Below, in pieces: positions 49,113 to 57,800 of a stretch of 64,000 nucleotides of DNA. The notes beneath the pieces are model-generated. The model searched no databases. It was not told the origin of the DNA and saw nothing but the letters and a program-made list of their open reading frames with translations. Position 1 is the stretch's first letter. Every line of letters starts with the position of its first letter. Source of the DNA: Candidatus Gastranaerophilales bacterium (lineage in GTDB: Bacteria; Cyanobacteriota; Vampirovibrionia; Gastranaerophilales; Gastranaerophilaceae); assembly GCA_944325665.1 (NCBI GenBank), contig CALVAY010000001.1, forward strand, positions 1 to 64,000. The letters run 5' to 3'. The translations under genes were made by a program, and so were the position numbers.

Positions 49113-49722
49113 TTTCTTTGTTTTCTGTTTCCATTAAGACTTTGAAAGAGTATTGAACAAGTGCTACTCTGTCTATGCTTGAAATATCTTTGTAGCATCC
49201 TGAAATTGCGTAGCAGGTTTCATTTCCTACTGTTTTTTCTTCAATTCTTATCGGGTGGAGCGCACATTCAATTTGCATATTGTTAATAAGAGTAATTTTT
49301 AACTTGTAGCTTTTAGCAACCTCAAGCGGTTTTTTGGTAATAATTTTCATACCGCCTGCTGAAATATCTTCAATGGAAACTATGTTGTCATTTTGTCCTT
49401 CAAGGTCAATTTCGCCCATGAATTTTACCCTTGAGTATTCTCTTCTTTGAATGTTTTTATATCTTACGGGAAGATTGATTACAACTTTGTTTCCTTCCTG
49501 TTCTTTAATTGTTGTTTCAAAGAAAATTAAGCCTTCTTGGCCCGAGCCGAAGATTTCAACATTTGACCCTTTTTGATAGTCTTTTAGCTCATCTTCGCTG
49601 GCTTTTATTAATTCGGCTACAAAATCTTTGTCCGTAACTTCTTTAACTTCAAAAATTGTCGCACTTTCAAAGTTTTCAGGGATTATTCTAAAATCATGGC
49701 CTTTTGTAATAAGTTCACGCAT
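49105..49722 (-). CDS. PilZ-domain c-di-GMP receptor (YcgR-like)
   Basis: This encodes 205 residues. An N-terminal YcgR/flagellar-brake-like beta domain (residues 1-90) precedes a PilZ domain with the c-di-GMP motifs RREYSR (RxxxR, R94-R98) and EDISAGG (D/NxSxxG, about 118-124). Known YcgR proteins slow or stop flagella on c-di-GMP binding. It sits between flhA and the kinase-HD-GYP pair, giving receptor and regulator of one messenger on the same transcript. GAGGAAAT site before ATG. Confidence 0.88.
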   Translation of the reverse strand: MRELITKGHDFRIIPENFESATIFEVKEVTDKDFVAELIKASEDELKDYQKGSNVEIFGSGQEGLIFFETTIKEQEGNKVVINLPVRYKNIQRREYSRVKFMGEIDLEGQNDNIVSIEDISAGGMKIITKKPLEVAKSYKLKITLINNMQIECALHPIRIEEKTVGNETCYAISGCYKDISSIDRVALVQYSFKVLMETENKENE

Positions 49723-49738
49723 ATTTCCTCATTTCCAG

Positions 49739-51838
49739 TTAAGCTAAAGCTTTTAAATCTACTCTTATAGTTCCTATTGATTTTGCTTTTGTATTATTTG
49801 TAACTTCATTATAAGACATTATAACAATTTGTGGGTAAGTTCGCTCTATTAATCTTCTAAAAATCAACCTTATGGGCGATGAGCATAAAATGACGGGACG
49901 GTTTCCTGTTTGCTGAACAGCTTTTGCAAATTCATAATTAAGATTATCCATAAGCTTTTTAACAAAATCGGGGTTAAGCGTTAAACTTTCTCCGTCAGGA
50001 TTTACGCCTTGAGCAATTTGCTGCTCAACATCTTGAGCTAATGTAATAGCGAGTAATTCTCCCGTGTCTGCAAGATTTTGTTTGCAAATATTCCTTGCTA
50101 AAGCTTGTCTGCAATATTCGGTTAAACTGTTGTGATTTTTATTTGTACGGGCTTGCAAGCTCATTGTTTCAAGAATTGTTTTTAAGTCTCGAATTGAAAC
50201 ACACTCTTTAAGCAGATTTTGGATAACCTGTTGAACATCAGCGGTTGAAATTTCTTTCATAAGGTCATTAACGTATTCATCCGAAACTTCTTTTTTAAGG
50301 TTATCTATTAATTGTTGAACATCCGCACGAGTAATTATCTCGCTTGCGTTTTTCCTTATAATCTCTGTCAAGTGTGTTGAAATTACGGCAGAAGGGCTTA
50401 CAACAGTGTAGCCGACTGTTTCAGCGTATTCTTTGTCTTTTTCTTCAATCCAAATTGCAGGAAGTTTAAAGGCCGGCTCAATAGTATTTATGCCTTTGAC
50501 ATTGGGGTCTTCCGCACCACCCATAGAGTTCATGGCAAGTGAGCGGTCAGGATAAACTTCACCTGTTTCAATTGATACGCCTTTTAATTTTACCTGATAA
50601 GTATTTGGCGGAAGCTGTAAATTATCTCTTACACGAATTGAGGGAAGTACAATACCTAAGTCCAGTGCGCTTTGACGTCTTATTTGAGCGATTCTGTCAA
50701 GCAAATCGCCACCCTTTTCGGGATCTAAGAGACTTACAAGTCTGTAACCTATTTCAATTTCAAGTGTTTCAACGTTTAGAAGTTCAAGCACGCTTTCACG
50801 TGTAGCTTTTTTCCTCTTTTTGCCCAATTTTTGTGCTTTTTTAGCGTCTTCTTGGGCTTTTATTTCCTCAAGTTCCTTAAGTTGTAATTCTTTGTGCTTT
50901 CTCCAGCCGTACCAGCCTGAAGCTATTGATACCAATACAAAAGGCACTGTCGGCATACCGGGGACTATACCCATAACAAACAAAAGTCCTGAGACTATAA
51001 ACAACACTTTCGGATTTGAAAACATTTCAAGCCCGATATCTTCGCTTAATGAACGGTCAGAACCTGAAGCTCTGCTTATAATTAAACCTGTTGCAGTTGA
51101 GATTATAAGAGCGGGAATTTGAGATACAAGGCCATCCCCGACAGTTAAAATGGTATAAGTTGAAAGAGCGGTTGCCGGTTCCATTTTAAGCTGTACCACC
51201 CCAATAATTAAGCCGCCGACAATGTTTATGACAGTAATTATAATACCTGCCGTTGCATCACCTTTAACAAATTTTGAAGCACCGTCCATAGTACCGTAGA
51301 AATCGGCTTCTCTTTCAAGCTTTTTCCTTCGTATTTTTGCTTCTTTCTCATCTATTAAGCCTGAATTTAAATCAGCGTCAATTGAAAGCTGTTTACCGGG
51401 CATAGAGTCCAATGTAAACCTTGCGGATACTTCGGCAACCCTTCCTGCACCGCCTGTAATTACCATAAAGTTGATAATTACAAGAATTACAAATATTACA
51501 AAACCTACAACGTAATTTCCGCCTACTACAAACTGTCCGAAAGACTCAATTACGCTCCCTGCGTTTGCCTCAAGCAAAATAAGACGGGTTGAAGTAACGT
51601 TCAAGCCCAATCTAAAAAGTGTTGCAACAAGTAATATAGTCGGAAAGGAAGAATAGTCGAGCGGTTCTTTTGTGTAAAGACAAACAAGCAAGATTAATAC
51701 GGAAAGAGAAATATTTATTGTTAAAAGCAGGTCAAGAAGCCCTGAAGGTATCGGTATAACCATCATAAGGACAATTACAACAAGACCTATCGCAAGGACA
51801 ATATCGTTATTCTTAAGTAACTGTGCAAGTTTTCCCAA
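49739..51838 (-). CDS. flhA: Flagellar export gate protein FlhA
   Basis: This encodes 699 residues. It forms the nonameric export gate. N-terminal half: about 8 membrane helices (LLKNNDIVLAIGLVVIVLMM; LLDLLLTINISLSVLILLVC), then the conserved cytosolic FHIPEP-type loop region RFTLDSMPGKQLSIDADLNS, GLIDEKEAKIRRKKLEREAD FYGTMDGASKFVKGDA (split), and a C-terminal cytosolic domain from about 340 with PAIWIEEKDKEYAETVGYTV. The TTG start has a GGGGAG site at a longish spacing. It is 19 nt downstream of flhB. Confidence 0.95.
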   Translation of the reverse strand: MGKLAQLLKNNDIVLAIGLVVIVLMMVIPIPSGLLDLLLTINISLSVLILLVCLYTKEPLDYSSFPTILLVATLFRLGLNVTSTRLILLEANAGSVIESFGQFVVGGNYVVGFVIFVILVIINFMVITGGAGRVAEVSARFTLDSMPGKQLSIDADLNSGLIDEKEAKIRRKKLEREADFYGTMDGASKFVKGDATAGIIITVINIVGGLIIGVVQLKMEPATALSTYTILTVGDGLVSQIPALIISTATGLIISRASGSDRSLSEDIGLEMFSNPKVLFIVSGLLFVMGIVPGMPTVPFVLVSIASGWYGWRKHKELQLKELEEIKAQEDAKKAQKLGKKRKKATRESVLELLNVETLEIEIGYRLVSLLDPEKGGDLLDRIAQIRRQSALDLGIVLPSIRVRDNLQLPPNTYQVKLKGVSIETGEVYPDRSLAMNSMGGAEDPNVKGINTIEPAFKLPAIWIEEKDKEYAETVGYTVVSPSAVISTHLTEIIRKNASEIITRADVQQLIDNLKKEVSDEYVNDLMKEISTADVQQVIQNLLKECVSIRDLKTILETMSLQARTNKNHNSLTEYCRQALARNICKQNLADTGELLAITLAQDVEQQIAQGVNPDGESLTLNPDFVKKLMDNLNYEFAKAVQQTGNRPVILCSSPIRLIFRRLIERTYPQIVIMSYNEVTNNTKAKSIGTIRVDLKALA

Positions 51839-51857
51839 CTGCTAAAATTTCTCCCCG

Positions 51858-52928
51858 CTATTTTCCTTTTGCTGTATATACAAATCTTAGAACTTCTGCA
51901 ACTGCAACATATAGTTCTTGTGGTATTATACCACCAATCGGAACTAATTTGTACAAGCTTTGTGCAAGTGGTTTATTCTCCACAATCGGTATATTGTTAT
52001 TTTTTGCAACCTCTCTGATTTTAAACGCAAGAAAATCCACGCCTTTTGCAAGCACTTGAGGAACGGGAGTAGTGTTTGGGTCATATTTAATTGCAACCGC
52101 ATAGTGAGTAGGGTTTACAACAACTACATCCGCTTCTTTTATGTTTGCCATCATCTTTTGTTGCATAATTTGCATCTGGAAAGCTCGAACCTTGCTTTTG
52201 ATTTTCGGATCTCCTTCCAAGTTTTTCCACTCGTCTTTTACCTCTTGTTTTGTCATTTTAATTGACTTTTCATATTGGTAGTCTTGGAATTTTTTATCAA
52301 TAATTCCGATTATCAAAAGAATTATGCAAATATTTATTACAAGCTCAAAGATAACCGAGCCGACAATGGCAAAGCTTGTATTTACCTCAAGCCCTATTGT
52401 TGAAAACAGGTCATCTTTTCTTTTGTTAATTACATTGAAACCAACAACCCCGACAACTGCCAATACGGCAAGTGATTTTGCCAGCTCCATCATAGTTTTT
52501 TGTTCAAAAAAGTTAAACTTTTTAAGAAGAGCTTTAATCATATTTGCAGGCATGAGCTTGTCTATATTTGGTTTTAGGGCTTCTTTTGCAAAAAGTGCCC
52601 CTGTTTGCAACCTTAAAACCAAAATTGCCCCAATACAAAGAATAACAAGAAAAGGAGCGAGAATTTTCCCCGTCATAACCGCATAAGGTACAAAAAGACC
52701 CATGGTGTTCATTTCGTTTATTTCGTTAGGGTTTATGTGCGTAAAGGTTTGATACAAGAGTGTTTGAATATTTTGAAGAATGCTCGGGCCAAGAGCATAC
52801 ATAACCCCAACGCCCAAGGTCAGCATAATTGACGAGGTAAAATCCTGACTTTTTGCAATATTACCTTTGTCTCTTTCCTTTTCCCGCCGCTTGGGGGTCG
52901 CACTCTCTGTTCTTTCTTCGTTTGCCAT
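51858..52928 (-). CDS. flhB: Flagellar export switch protein FlhB
   Basis: This encodes 356 residues, four membrane helices. It switches substrate class when hook length is reached. N-terminus EERTESATPKRREKERDKGN is typical. The autocleavage site NPTH lies in ADVVVVNPTHYAVAIKYDPN, with the C-terminal domain following (VLAKGVDFLAFKIREVAKNN; PLAQSLYKLVPIGGIIPQEL). It has a perfect TATAAT 6 nt before the ATG, so besides the operon transcript it probably has its own leaderless message. Confidence 0.95.
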   Translation of the reverse strand: MANEERTESATPKRREKERDKGNIAKSQDFTSSIMLTLGVGVMYALGPSILQNIQTLLYQTFTHINPNEINEMNTMGLFVPYAVMTGKILAPFLVILCIGAILVLRLQTGALFAKEALKPNIDKLMPANMIKALLKKFNFFEQKTMMELAKSLAVLAVVGVVGFNVINKRKDDLFSTIGLEVNTSFAIVGSVIFELVINICIILLIIGIIDKKFQDYQYEKSIKMTKQEVKDEWKNLEGDPKIKSKVRAFQMQIMQQKMMANIKEADVVVVNPTHYAVAIKYDPNTTPVPQVLAKGVDFLAFKIREVAKNNNIPIVENKPLAQSLYKLVPIGGIIPQELYVAVAEVLRFVYTAKGK

Positions 52929-52940
52929 AATTTAATTATA
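52929..52940 (-). promoter_or_regulatory. Consensus -10 inside the flagellar operon, leaderless flhB start
   Basis: On the minus strand TATAAT (52940-52935) is followed by TAAATT and the flhB ATG. It lies in the 22-nt fliR-flhB gap with no clear -35. Confidence 0.5.
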
Positions 52941-52950
52941 AACTTTTTTC

Positions 52951-53742
52951 TTACGTAAATAAACCTAAAATTGCTTGCAGATACTCTGCTATAACATCAG
53001 TTAAATAGCTTGTTGAACCTTTTAAGAAGATTAATATTAAAACTAAGCCCAAAAATACTTTAAAGGGCAGTGAAACCATAAAAATATTCATCTGCGGCAT
53101 GACTTTGCTCATAAGCCCGAGTAAAATATCGCAAACAAGAAGGACTGAAAAAATCGGCATTGCAAGACCAAAAGCTATTTGAAACATTTTACCCGACAGA
53201 AGTAAAGCCCCTTCAATTATTCCTGAATTAAAAGTTCCCTCAAGCCCCACAGGAAGTACAAAAAAGCTTTTATATACCGCTGCAAAAAGGTACTCATAAG
53301 CCCCAAGACCCAAGAAAACCAAGGTTACAAGATAAACGTATAAGCTTGAAATAACCGTTGTACTCTCGCCTGACACGGGGTCTAAAATGTTTGCCATAGA
53401 AAGCCCCATTTGAATACTTATAAGTTCGCCCACCATTTGTACGCCAACAAACAAAAGGTTTGCAAGAAAACCCAACGCAAAGCCTATTGCAAATTCAATT
53501 GCGATTAAAACCGCAAATTCAGGCATGGAATGAGGCATAATAAAGTGAGCTTTTGCGCTTAGGATAGGATATAAAATAAAAGAAATTAATGCACAAAACC
53601 AAATTTTAACCTGCTCAGGCATTTGAAAAGTCGAAAAAAACGGTGCCGTTGCAAATAGCCCTGACATTCTTGTAAAAATAAGCATAAATACAACAATGTT
53701 CTTTGGTGAAAAAAGAGTAAGCAAGCTCGGTGCATCAGCCAT
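52951..53742 (-). CDS. fliR: Flagellar biosynthesis protein FliR
   Basis: This encodes 263 residues with about six membrane helices. FliR is part of the FliP5-Q4-R1 export pore. Family segments: VVFMLIFTRMSGLFATAPFF, EFAIGFALGFLANLLFVGVQ, GELISIQMGLSMANILDPVS and LLSGKMFQIAFGLAMPIFSV. Ribosome site TAGGTCAAA. Starts 6 nt after the fliQ stop. Confidence 0.93.
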   Translation of the reverse strand: MADAPSLLTLFSPKNIVVFMLIFTRMSGLFATAPFFSTFQMPEQVKIWFCALISFILYPILSAKAHFIMPHSMPEFAVLIAIEFAIGFALGFLANLLFVGVQMVGELISIQMGLSMANILDPVSGESTTVISSLYVYLVTLVFLGLGAYEYLFAAVYKSFFVLPVGLEGTFNSGIIEGALLLSGKMFQIAFGLAMPIFSVLLVCDILLGLMSKVMPQMNIFMVSLPFKVFLGLVLILIFLKGSTSYLTDVIAEYLQAILGLFT

Positions 53743-53748
53743 TTTGAC

Positions 53749-54018
53749 CTACCCTATAAAAGCTCTCATATAATCAAAAAGTTCATTTGTTCTTGAGATA
53801 AATACATTCAGCATCCAAGGCATGCAAATAATTAGTGCCAAAATGCAGGCAAAAATCTTGGGAACAAATGTAAGAGTTGATTCTTGAATTTGTGTAACTG
53901 ATTGAACAATACTTATTAAAAGCCCTACAACTATTGAAGTTATAAGAACGGGTGCACACATTTCAATAGTGAGGATTAAAACCTTTTGAAAAATTGTTAA
54001 AAATACTTCTTCTTCCAT
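53749..54018 (-). CDS. fliQ: Flagellar biosynthesis protein FliQ
   Basis: This encodes 89 residues, two membrane helices, typical size. Segments APVLITSIVVGLLISIVQSV, TQIQESTLTFVPKIFACILA and MLNVFISRTNELFDYM match the family. It is part of the export pore with FliP and FliR. It lies 8 nt after the fliP stop. Confidence 0.93.
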   Translation of the reverse strand: MEEEVFLTIFQKVLILTIEMCAPVLITSIVVGLLISIVQSVTQIQESTLTFVPKIFACILALIICMPWMLNVFISRTNELFDYMRAFIG

Positions 54019-54026
54019 CTATCCCC

Positions 54027-54794
54027 CTATGTTACAAAGCCTTCAATAAGTGATTTGGTTATTAAATACCAACCGTCAACCATTACAAACATTACGAGCT
54101 TAAAAGGCATAGCAATGGTTGTGGGCGGTAAAAACAGCATACCCATTGAAACCAATATACTTGAAACAACAATGTCGATTACAAGGAAAGGTAAAAATAT
54201 TATAAAACCTATCTTAAAGGCTGTTTTAAGTTCAGACAAAACAAAAGCCGGAATTAAAACGTAAGTCGGAACAGAATCGGGGTTTTTAAACTTGGGTAAT
54301 TTGGCTAAATTTCTAAACAGCTCAAGCTCTTTGTCGTGCGTTTGTTTGAACATAAAGACCCTTAGGGGTTTTATGGCATTTGTAATTGCTGCCTGCTGTG
54401 TTATTTGGTTTTTAATGTAGGGTTGATAGGCGGTTTCATTTATTTTTGAGAATGTCGGGGACATAACAAAAAAGGTCAAAATTAACGCCAAACCTATTAT
54501 AACCTGTGTCGGCGGCAAACTCGTTGTACCGATTGCCTGTCTTGTCAGGGTTAAGACGATTACAATTCGCACAAAAGCCGTGGTCATAATAATTATACTG
54601 GGTGCAAGAGTTAGAATTGTTAATAATATAAGAACTTGTACACCTTGAGTAAATTCTTGAGGAGTGTTTGCTCCGCTCATACCAACGTTAATTGTAGGAA
54701 ATGAAATTGCAGCGTATGATTGCACAGTTGTTAAGATGAGTGTGCAAAATACGCATAGTAATTTAAAAAATCTTTTTAAACTTCCGCTCCCCAT
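54027..54794 (-). CDS. fliP: Flagellar biosynthesis protein FliP
   Basis: This encodes 255 residues with a cleavable signal peptide (SLKRFFKLLCVFCTLILTTV, then QSYA) followed by four membrane helices. Signature parts: LTILTLAPSIIIMTTAFVRI, VIVLTLTRQAIGTTSLPPTQ, VIIGLALILTFFVMSP and ELKTAFKIGFIIFLPFLVID. Export pore core. AGGGAGAG site before ATG. It lies 17 nt after accA, so flagellar and fatty-acid genes share the run. Confidence 0.95.
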   Translation of the reverse strand: MGSGSLKRFFKLLCVFCTLILTTVQSYAAISFPTINVGMSGANTPQEFTQGVQVLILLTILTLAPSIIIMTTAFVRIVIVLTLTRQAIGTTSLPPTQVIIGLALILTFFVMSPTFSKINETAYQPYIKNQITQQAAITNAIKPLRVFMFKQTHDKELELFRNLAKLPKFKNPDSVPTYVLIPAFVLSELKTAFKIGFIIFLPFLVIDIVVSSILVSMGMLFLPPTTIAMPFKLVMFVMVDGWYLITKSLIEGFVT

Positions 54795-54811
54795 AACTCT
54801 CCCTTTTGGTT

Positions 54812-55762
54812 TTATGATTGAAAGACGCCCATTCTTCTGAATTTTTCGTACCTGTCCGCTCTTAACTGTTCAGGTGTCATATTTTTGTATTCATCAAGAG
54901 CTTTGATTAGTGATGCTTTCAAGTTATTCGCCATTTGTTCGGGGTCATAATGAGCACCGCCTGTAGGTTCTTTAATTACTTCATCAACTATACCGAATTT
55001 TAGAAGGTCTTTACCTGTGATTTTAAGTGCGTTTGCAGCCTTAGAGGACATATTTGCATCTCTCCAAAGGATTGAAGCACAACCTTCGGGTGAAATTACG
55101 GTGTAGTAAGCATGTTCAAGTATCATAACTTTATTTGAAACAGCTAATCCTAAAGCACCGCCCGAGCAGCCTTCGCCTGTTATTACGGCAATAGAGGGAA
55201 CTTCAAGTTTTGCCATTTCTTTTAAATTCACGGCAATTGCAATACCTTGACCTGTTTGTTCTGCTTGCATACCGGGGTAAGCACCCATTGTATCAACCAA
55301 TGTTATGATAGGTAAATTAAATTTTGATGCGTGTTCAAAAAGTCTTAGAGCCTTTCTGTAACCTTGAGGTTGAGGCATGCCAAAATTGTACTCAAGGTTT
55401 TCCTTGGTAGTTTTACCTTTTTGAGTACCTACAAGCATAACCGCTCTTCCGTCAATTGTTGCTACACCGCCTATAATTGCCCTGTCATCAGTTCCCGCTC
55501 TGTCCCCGTGCATTTCAATAAAGTCTTCGCACATATAATGAACGTAATCAAGAAAGTTTGGTCTTTGCGGATGACGCGCAATTTGAAGTTTTTGATACGG
55601 TTCCAAGGAATCATACAATTCTTTTTTGTATTCTTCTGTTTGATTTTCAAGCTTTTTAATTTCTTCGTTATAATCCATATTTGTATCCGCACTTATTTTT
55701 TTCAGTTCTTCAATTTTTTCTTGCATTTTATATATGGGTTTTTCAAATTCCAGTATTTGCAT
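54812..55762 (-). CDS. accA: Acetyl-CoA carboxylase, carboxyltransferase subunit alpha
   Basis: This encodes 316 residues. With AccD it transfers the carboxyl group from biotin to acetyl-CoA to form malonyl-CoA. N-terminal coiled part LEFEKPIYKMQEKIEELKKI; crotonase-fold segments GDRAGTDDRAIIGGVATIDG, GMPQPQGYRKALRLFEHASK, FNLPIITLVDTMGAYPGMQA, EQTGQGIAIAVN, VITGEGCSGGALGLAV and SPEGCASILWRDA. SD AAGGATTG. It follows accD by 21 nt. Confidence 0.96.
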   Translation of the reverse strand: MQILEFEKPIYKMQEKIEELKKISADTNMDYNEEIKKLENQTEEYKKELYDSLEPYQKLQIARHPQRPNFLDYVHYMCEDFIEMHGDRAGTDDRAIIGGVATIDGRAVMLVGTQKGKTTKENLEYNFGMPQPQGYRKALRLFEHASKFNLPIITLVDTMGAYPGMQAEQTGQGIAIAVNLKEMAKLEVPSIAVITGEGCSGGALGLAVSNKVMILEHAYYTVISPEGCASILWRDANMSSKAANALKITGKDLLKFGIVDEVIKEPTGGAHYDPEQMANNLKASLIKALDEYKNMTPEQLRADRYEKFRRMGVFQS

Positions 55763-55783
55763 AGTTTTTCAATCCTTATGTAA

Positions 55784-56650
55784 TTATTTTTTTGAATGAA
55801 TTTTAATTAATTTTGATAATTTATCCTTCATTTCCGCCCTTGTAACGATAAAGTCGATTTGACCGTATTTAAGCAGATATTCCGCTGTTTGGAAATCGGC
55901 GGGAAGTTTTTGTTTAATTGTTTGCTCAATTACCCTTCTGCCTGCAAAACCAATTCTTGCACCTTTTTCAGCGATTATTATGTCGCCGATTGTGCCGAAA
56001 CTTGCCGTAACACCGCCAAAAGTGGGCTCTGTTAACACGGTTATGTATAAAAGTTTCGCATCGTTTAATTTTGCAACCGCACAGCTTGTTTTAGCCATTT
56101 GCATAAGGCTTAGTGCGCTCTCTTGCATTCTTGCACCGCCTGATGAAGTAAATACAATTACGGGAAGTTTTTCTTTTAGAGCATGCTCCATAATAAGAGT
56201 AACTTTTTCACCAACAACAGAACCCATTGAGCCGCCCATATAATCAAAGTCCATAACGGCTGTTGCAACTTTTTGACCGTCAATTTCACCTACACCGCAG
56301 ATAACCGCTTCATCAAGGTTTGATTTTTCCTTAGCCGCCTTTTGTCTGTCTTTGTACGACTGTGTATCGTAGAAATCAAGCGGGTCTTCGCCTAGTATAT
56401 TTTGGAACATTTCGCAAAATGTACCTTCATCAAAAATAAGTTTAATTCTGTCTCTTGCACCTATTCTAAAGTGGTAGTCGCAATTCGGACATACCATATT
56501 ATTATGTTCCAAGTCCTTCTTGGGTAACTGTGAGTTGCAGTTGTAGCAAAGCATCCAAAGTTTTGATATAGAATCGTCAATTTTAACGTCATTATCACGT
56601 GCTGCTATTTGCTGCATCTTTCTCTTATTAAACCAATCGGTCAGCGTCAT
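55784..56650 (-). CDS. accD: Acetyl-CoA carboxylase, carboxyltransferase subunit beta
   Basis: About 288 residues from the ATG at 56650 with a GAGGATATT site. The N-terminal zinc finger is CYNCNSQLPKKDLEHNNMVC followed by PNC (CxxC twice). Crotonase fold: IVFTSSGGARMQESALSLMQ, AKTSCAVAKLNDAKLLYITV, EPTFGGVTASFGTIGDIIIA, GARIGFAGRRVIEQTI. Partner of AccA, encoded next. AccB and AccC are encoded 4-5 kb away on the plus strand. Confidence 0.96.
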   Translation of the reverse strand: MTLTDWFNKRKMQQIAARDNDVKIDDSISKLWMLCYNCNSQLPKKDLEHNNMVCPNCDYHFRIGARDRIKLIFDEGTFCEMFQNILGEDPLDFYDTQSYKDRQKAAKEKSNLDEAVICGVGEIDGQKVATAVMDFDYMGGSMGSVVGEKVTLIMEHALKEKLPVIVFTSSGGARMQESALSLMQMAKTSCAVAKLNDAKLLYITVLTEPTFGGVTASFGTIGDIIIAEKGARIGFAGRRVIEQTIKQKLPADFQTAEYLLKYGQIDFIVTRAEMKDKLSKLIKIHSKK

Positions 56651-56756
56651 TATAATATCCTCAACCAAAATAACTACAACATATTAATTTAATAATATTA
56701 TAATACAAATATCACAATCGTAACAAAAATAAATTGCTTGTCTTGAATTTTTTAAC

Positions 56757-56768
56757 TATTATTAATAT
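56757..56768 (+). promoter_or_regulatory. -10 element, leaderless start of rsgA
   Basis: TATTAT at 56757-56762 is followed by TAATAT and the ATG at 56769. It is the first plus gene after the divergent accD promoter. Confidence 0.55.
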
Positions 56769-57800
56769 ATGCAAGGGCAGGTTTATAAAATTCATTCCGA
56801 TTTTTATTATGTAAAGTGTGAAAATTCCGATATTTTGGAATGTAAACTTCGTGAAGTTTTAAAAAAGCAAAAACAAAAAATTGTTGTGGGTGATTTTGTA
56901 GAACTTGAAAACAGCAATGTGATTTCGGCGCTTTTGCCAAGAAAAAACGAACTTATTCGCCCGAGCGTTTCGAATATTGATTTGGCGGTAGTTGTGTCTT
57001 CTTTGCTTGAGCCTAAACTGGACTTTATTCAGCTGAATCGCTACTTAACTTTTTTGAAATATCATAAAATTGAAGCCCTGCTTTGCTTTAACAAAGAAGA
57101 TTTGCTCAAAAACCCCGATTTTAAAGAGCTTTCTCAAAAAATTGTTTCAATTTACGAACCGTTAGGGTATAAAATTTTATTTACTTCCGCAAAGGAAAAT
57201 CAAGGCTTTGAGGAGTTTAAGCAAGCCGTAAAATCAAAAACAATAGTCCTGTGCGGACTGTCAGGTGTAGGTAAAAGCTCTGTAATTAATGCGCTTGACC
57301 CGAATTTAAACCTAAAAACAAAAAAAGTAAGCTCTTACACAAAAAGAGGCGTTCATACCACAAGACACTCAAGTATTTTGGATTTTGACACATTCAGAAT
57401 TATTGATACACCGGGGTTTTCTAATTTAAAATTTGACTTTTTACTTCCAAAGGACTTAGATGAGTTATTCTCGGACATTTTTGAATTTGCAAAAGAGTGT
57501 AAATATTCGGATTGTTTGCATATAAAAAACGACGAGCACAGCGAAGACTGCTGTGTTCTTAAAAACCTTGATAAAATTGAGCAAACAAGGTATGAAAGTT
57601 ATGTTGAGTTTTTATCCGAAACTCTTGAGTACAAGAAAAAAGTTACTTACCAAGGTACAAAAGAAGAGGAATTTAAAAAAGTAAGCCATGGTAAAGATAA
57701 GGTAAAAATCAACAGAATTAAACGAGAAAGCTCAAGAAATACAAAAAAACAAAAAATTAAAGATTTATACAATTTAGTAGGTGAGAATGATGAATATTGA
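56769..57800 (+). CDS. rsgA: Ribosome small-subunit-dependent GTPase RsgA
   Basis: This encodes 343 residues. It aids late maturation of the 30S subunit. OB domain at 1-65; circularly permuted GTPase with G4 CFNKEDL, G1 LCGLSGVGKSSVINAL (about 161-176), G3 DTPGF. The C-terminal zinc motif is CKYSDCLHIKNDEHSEDCCV (C, C, H, C). The tail is very Lys-rich (KTKKQKIKDL-type), longer than usual and probably RNA-binding. It overlaps the isoprenyl synthase gene. Confidence 0.93.
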   Translation: MQGQVYKIHSDFYYVKCENSDILECKLREVLKKQKQKIVVGDFVELENSNVISALLPRKNELIRPSVSNIDLAVVVSSLLEPKLDFIQLNRYLTFLKYHKIEALLCFNKEDLLKNPDFKELSQKIVSIYEPLGYKILFTSAKENQGFEEFKQAVKSKTIVLCGLSGVGKSSVINALDPNLNLKTKKVSSYTKRGVHTTRHSSILDFDTFRIIDTPGFSNLKFDFLLPKDLDELFSDIFEFAKECKYSDCLHIKNDEHSEDCCVLKNLDKIEQTRYESYVEFLSETLEYKKKVTYQGTKEEEFKKVSHGKDKVKINRIKRESSRNTKKQKIKDLYNLVGENDEY

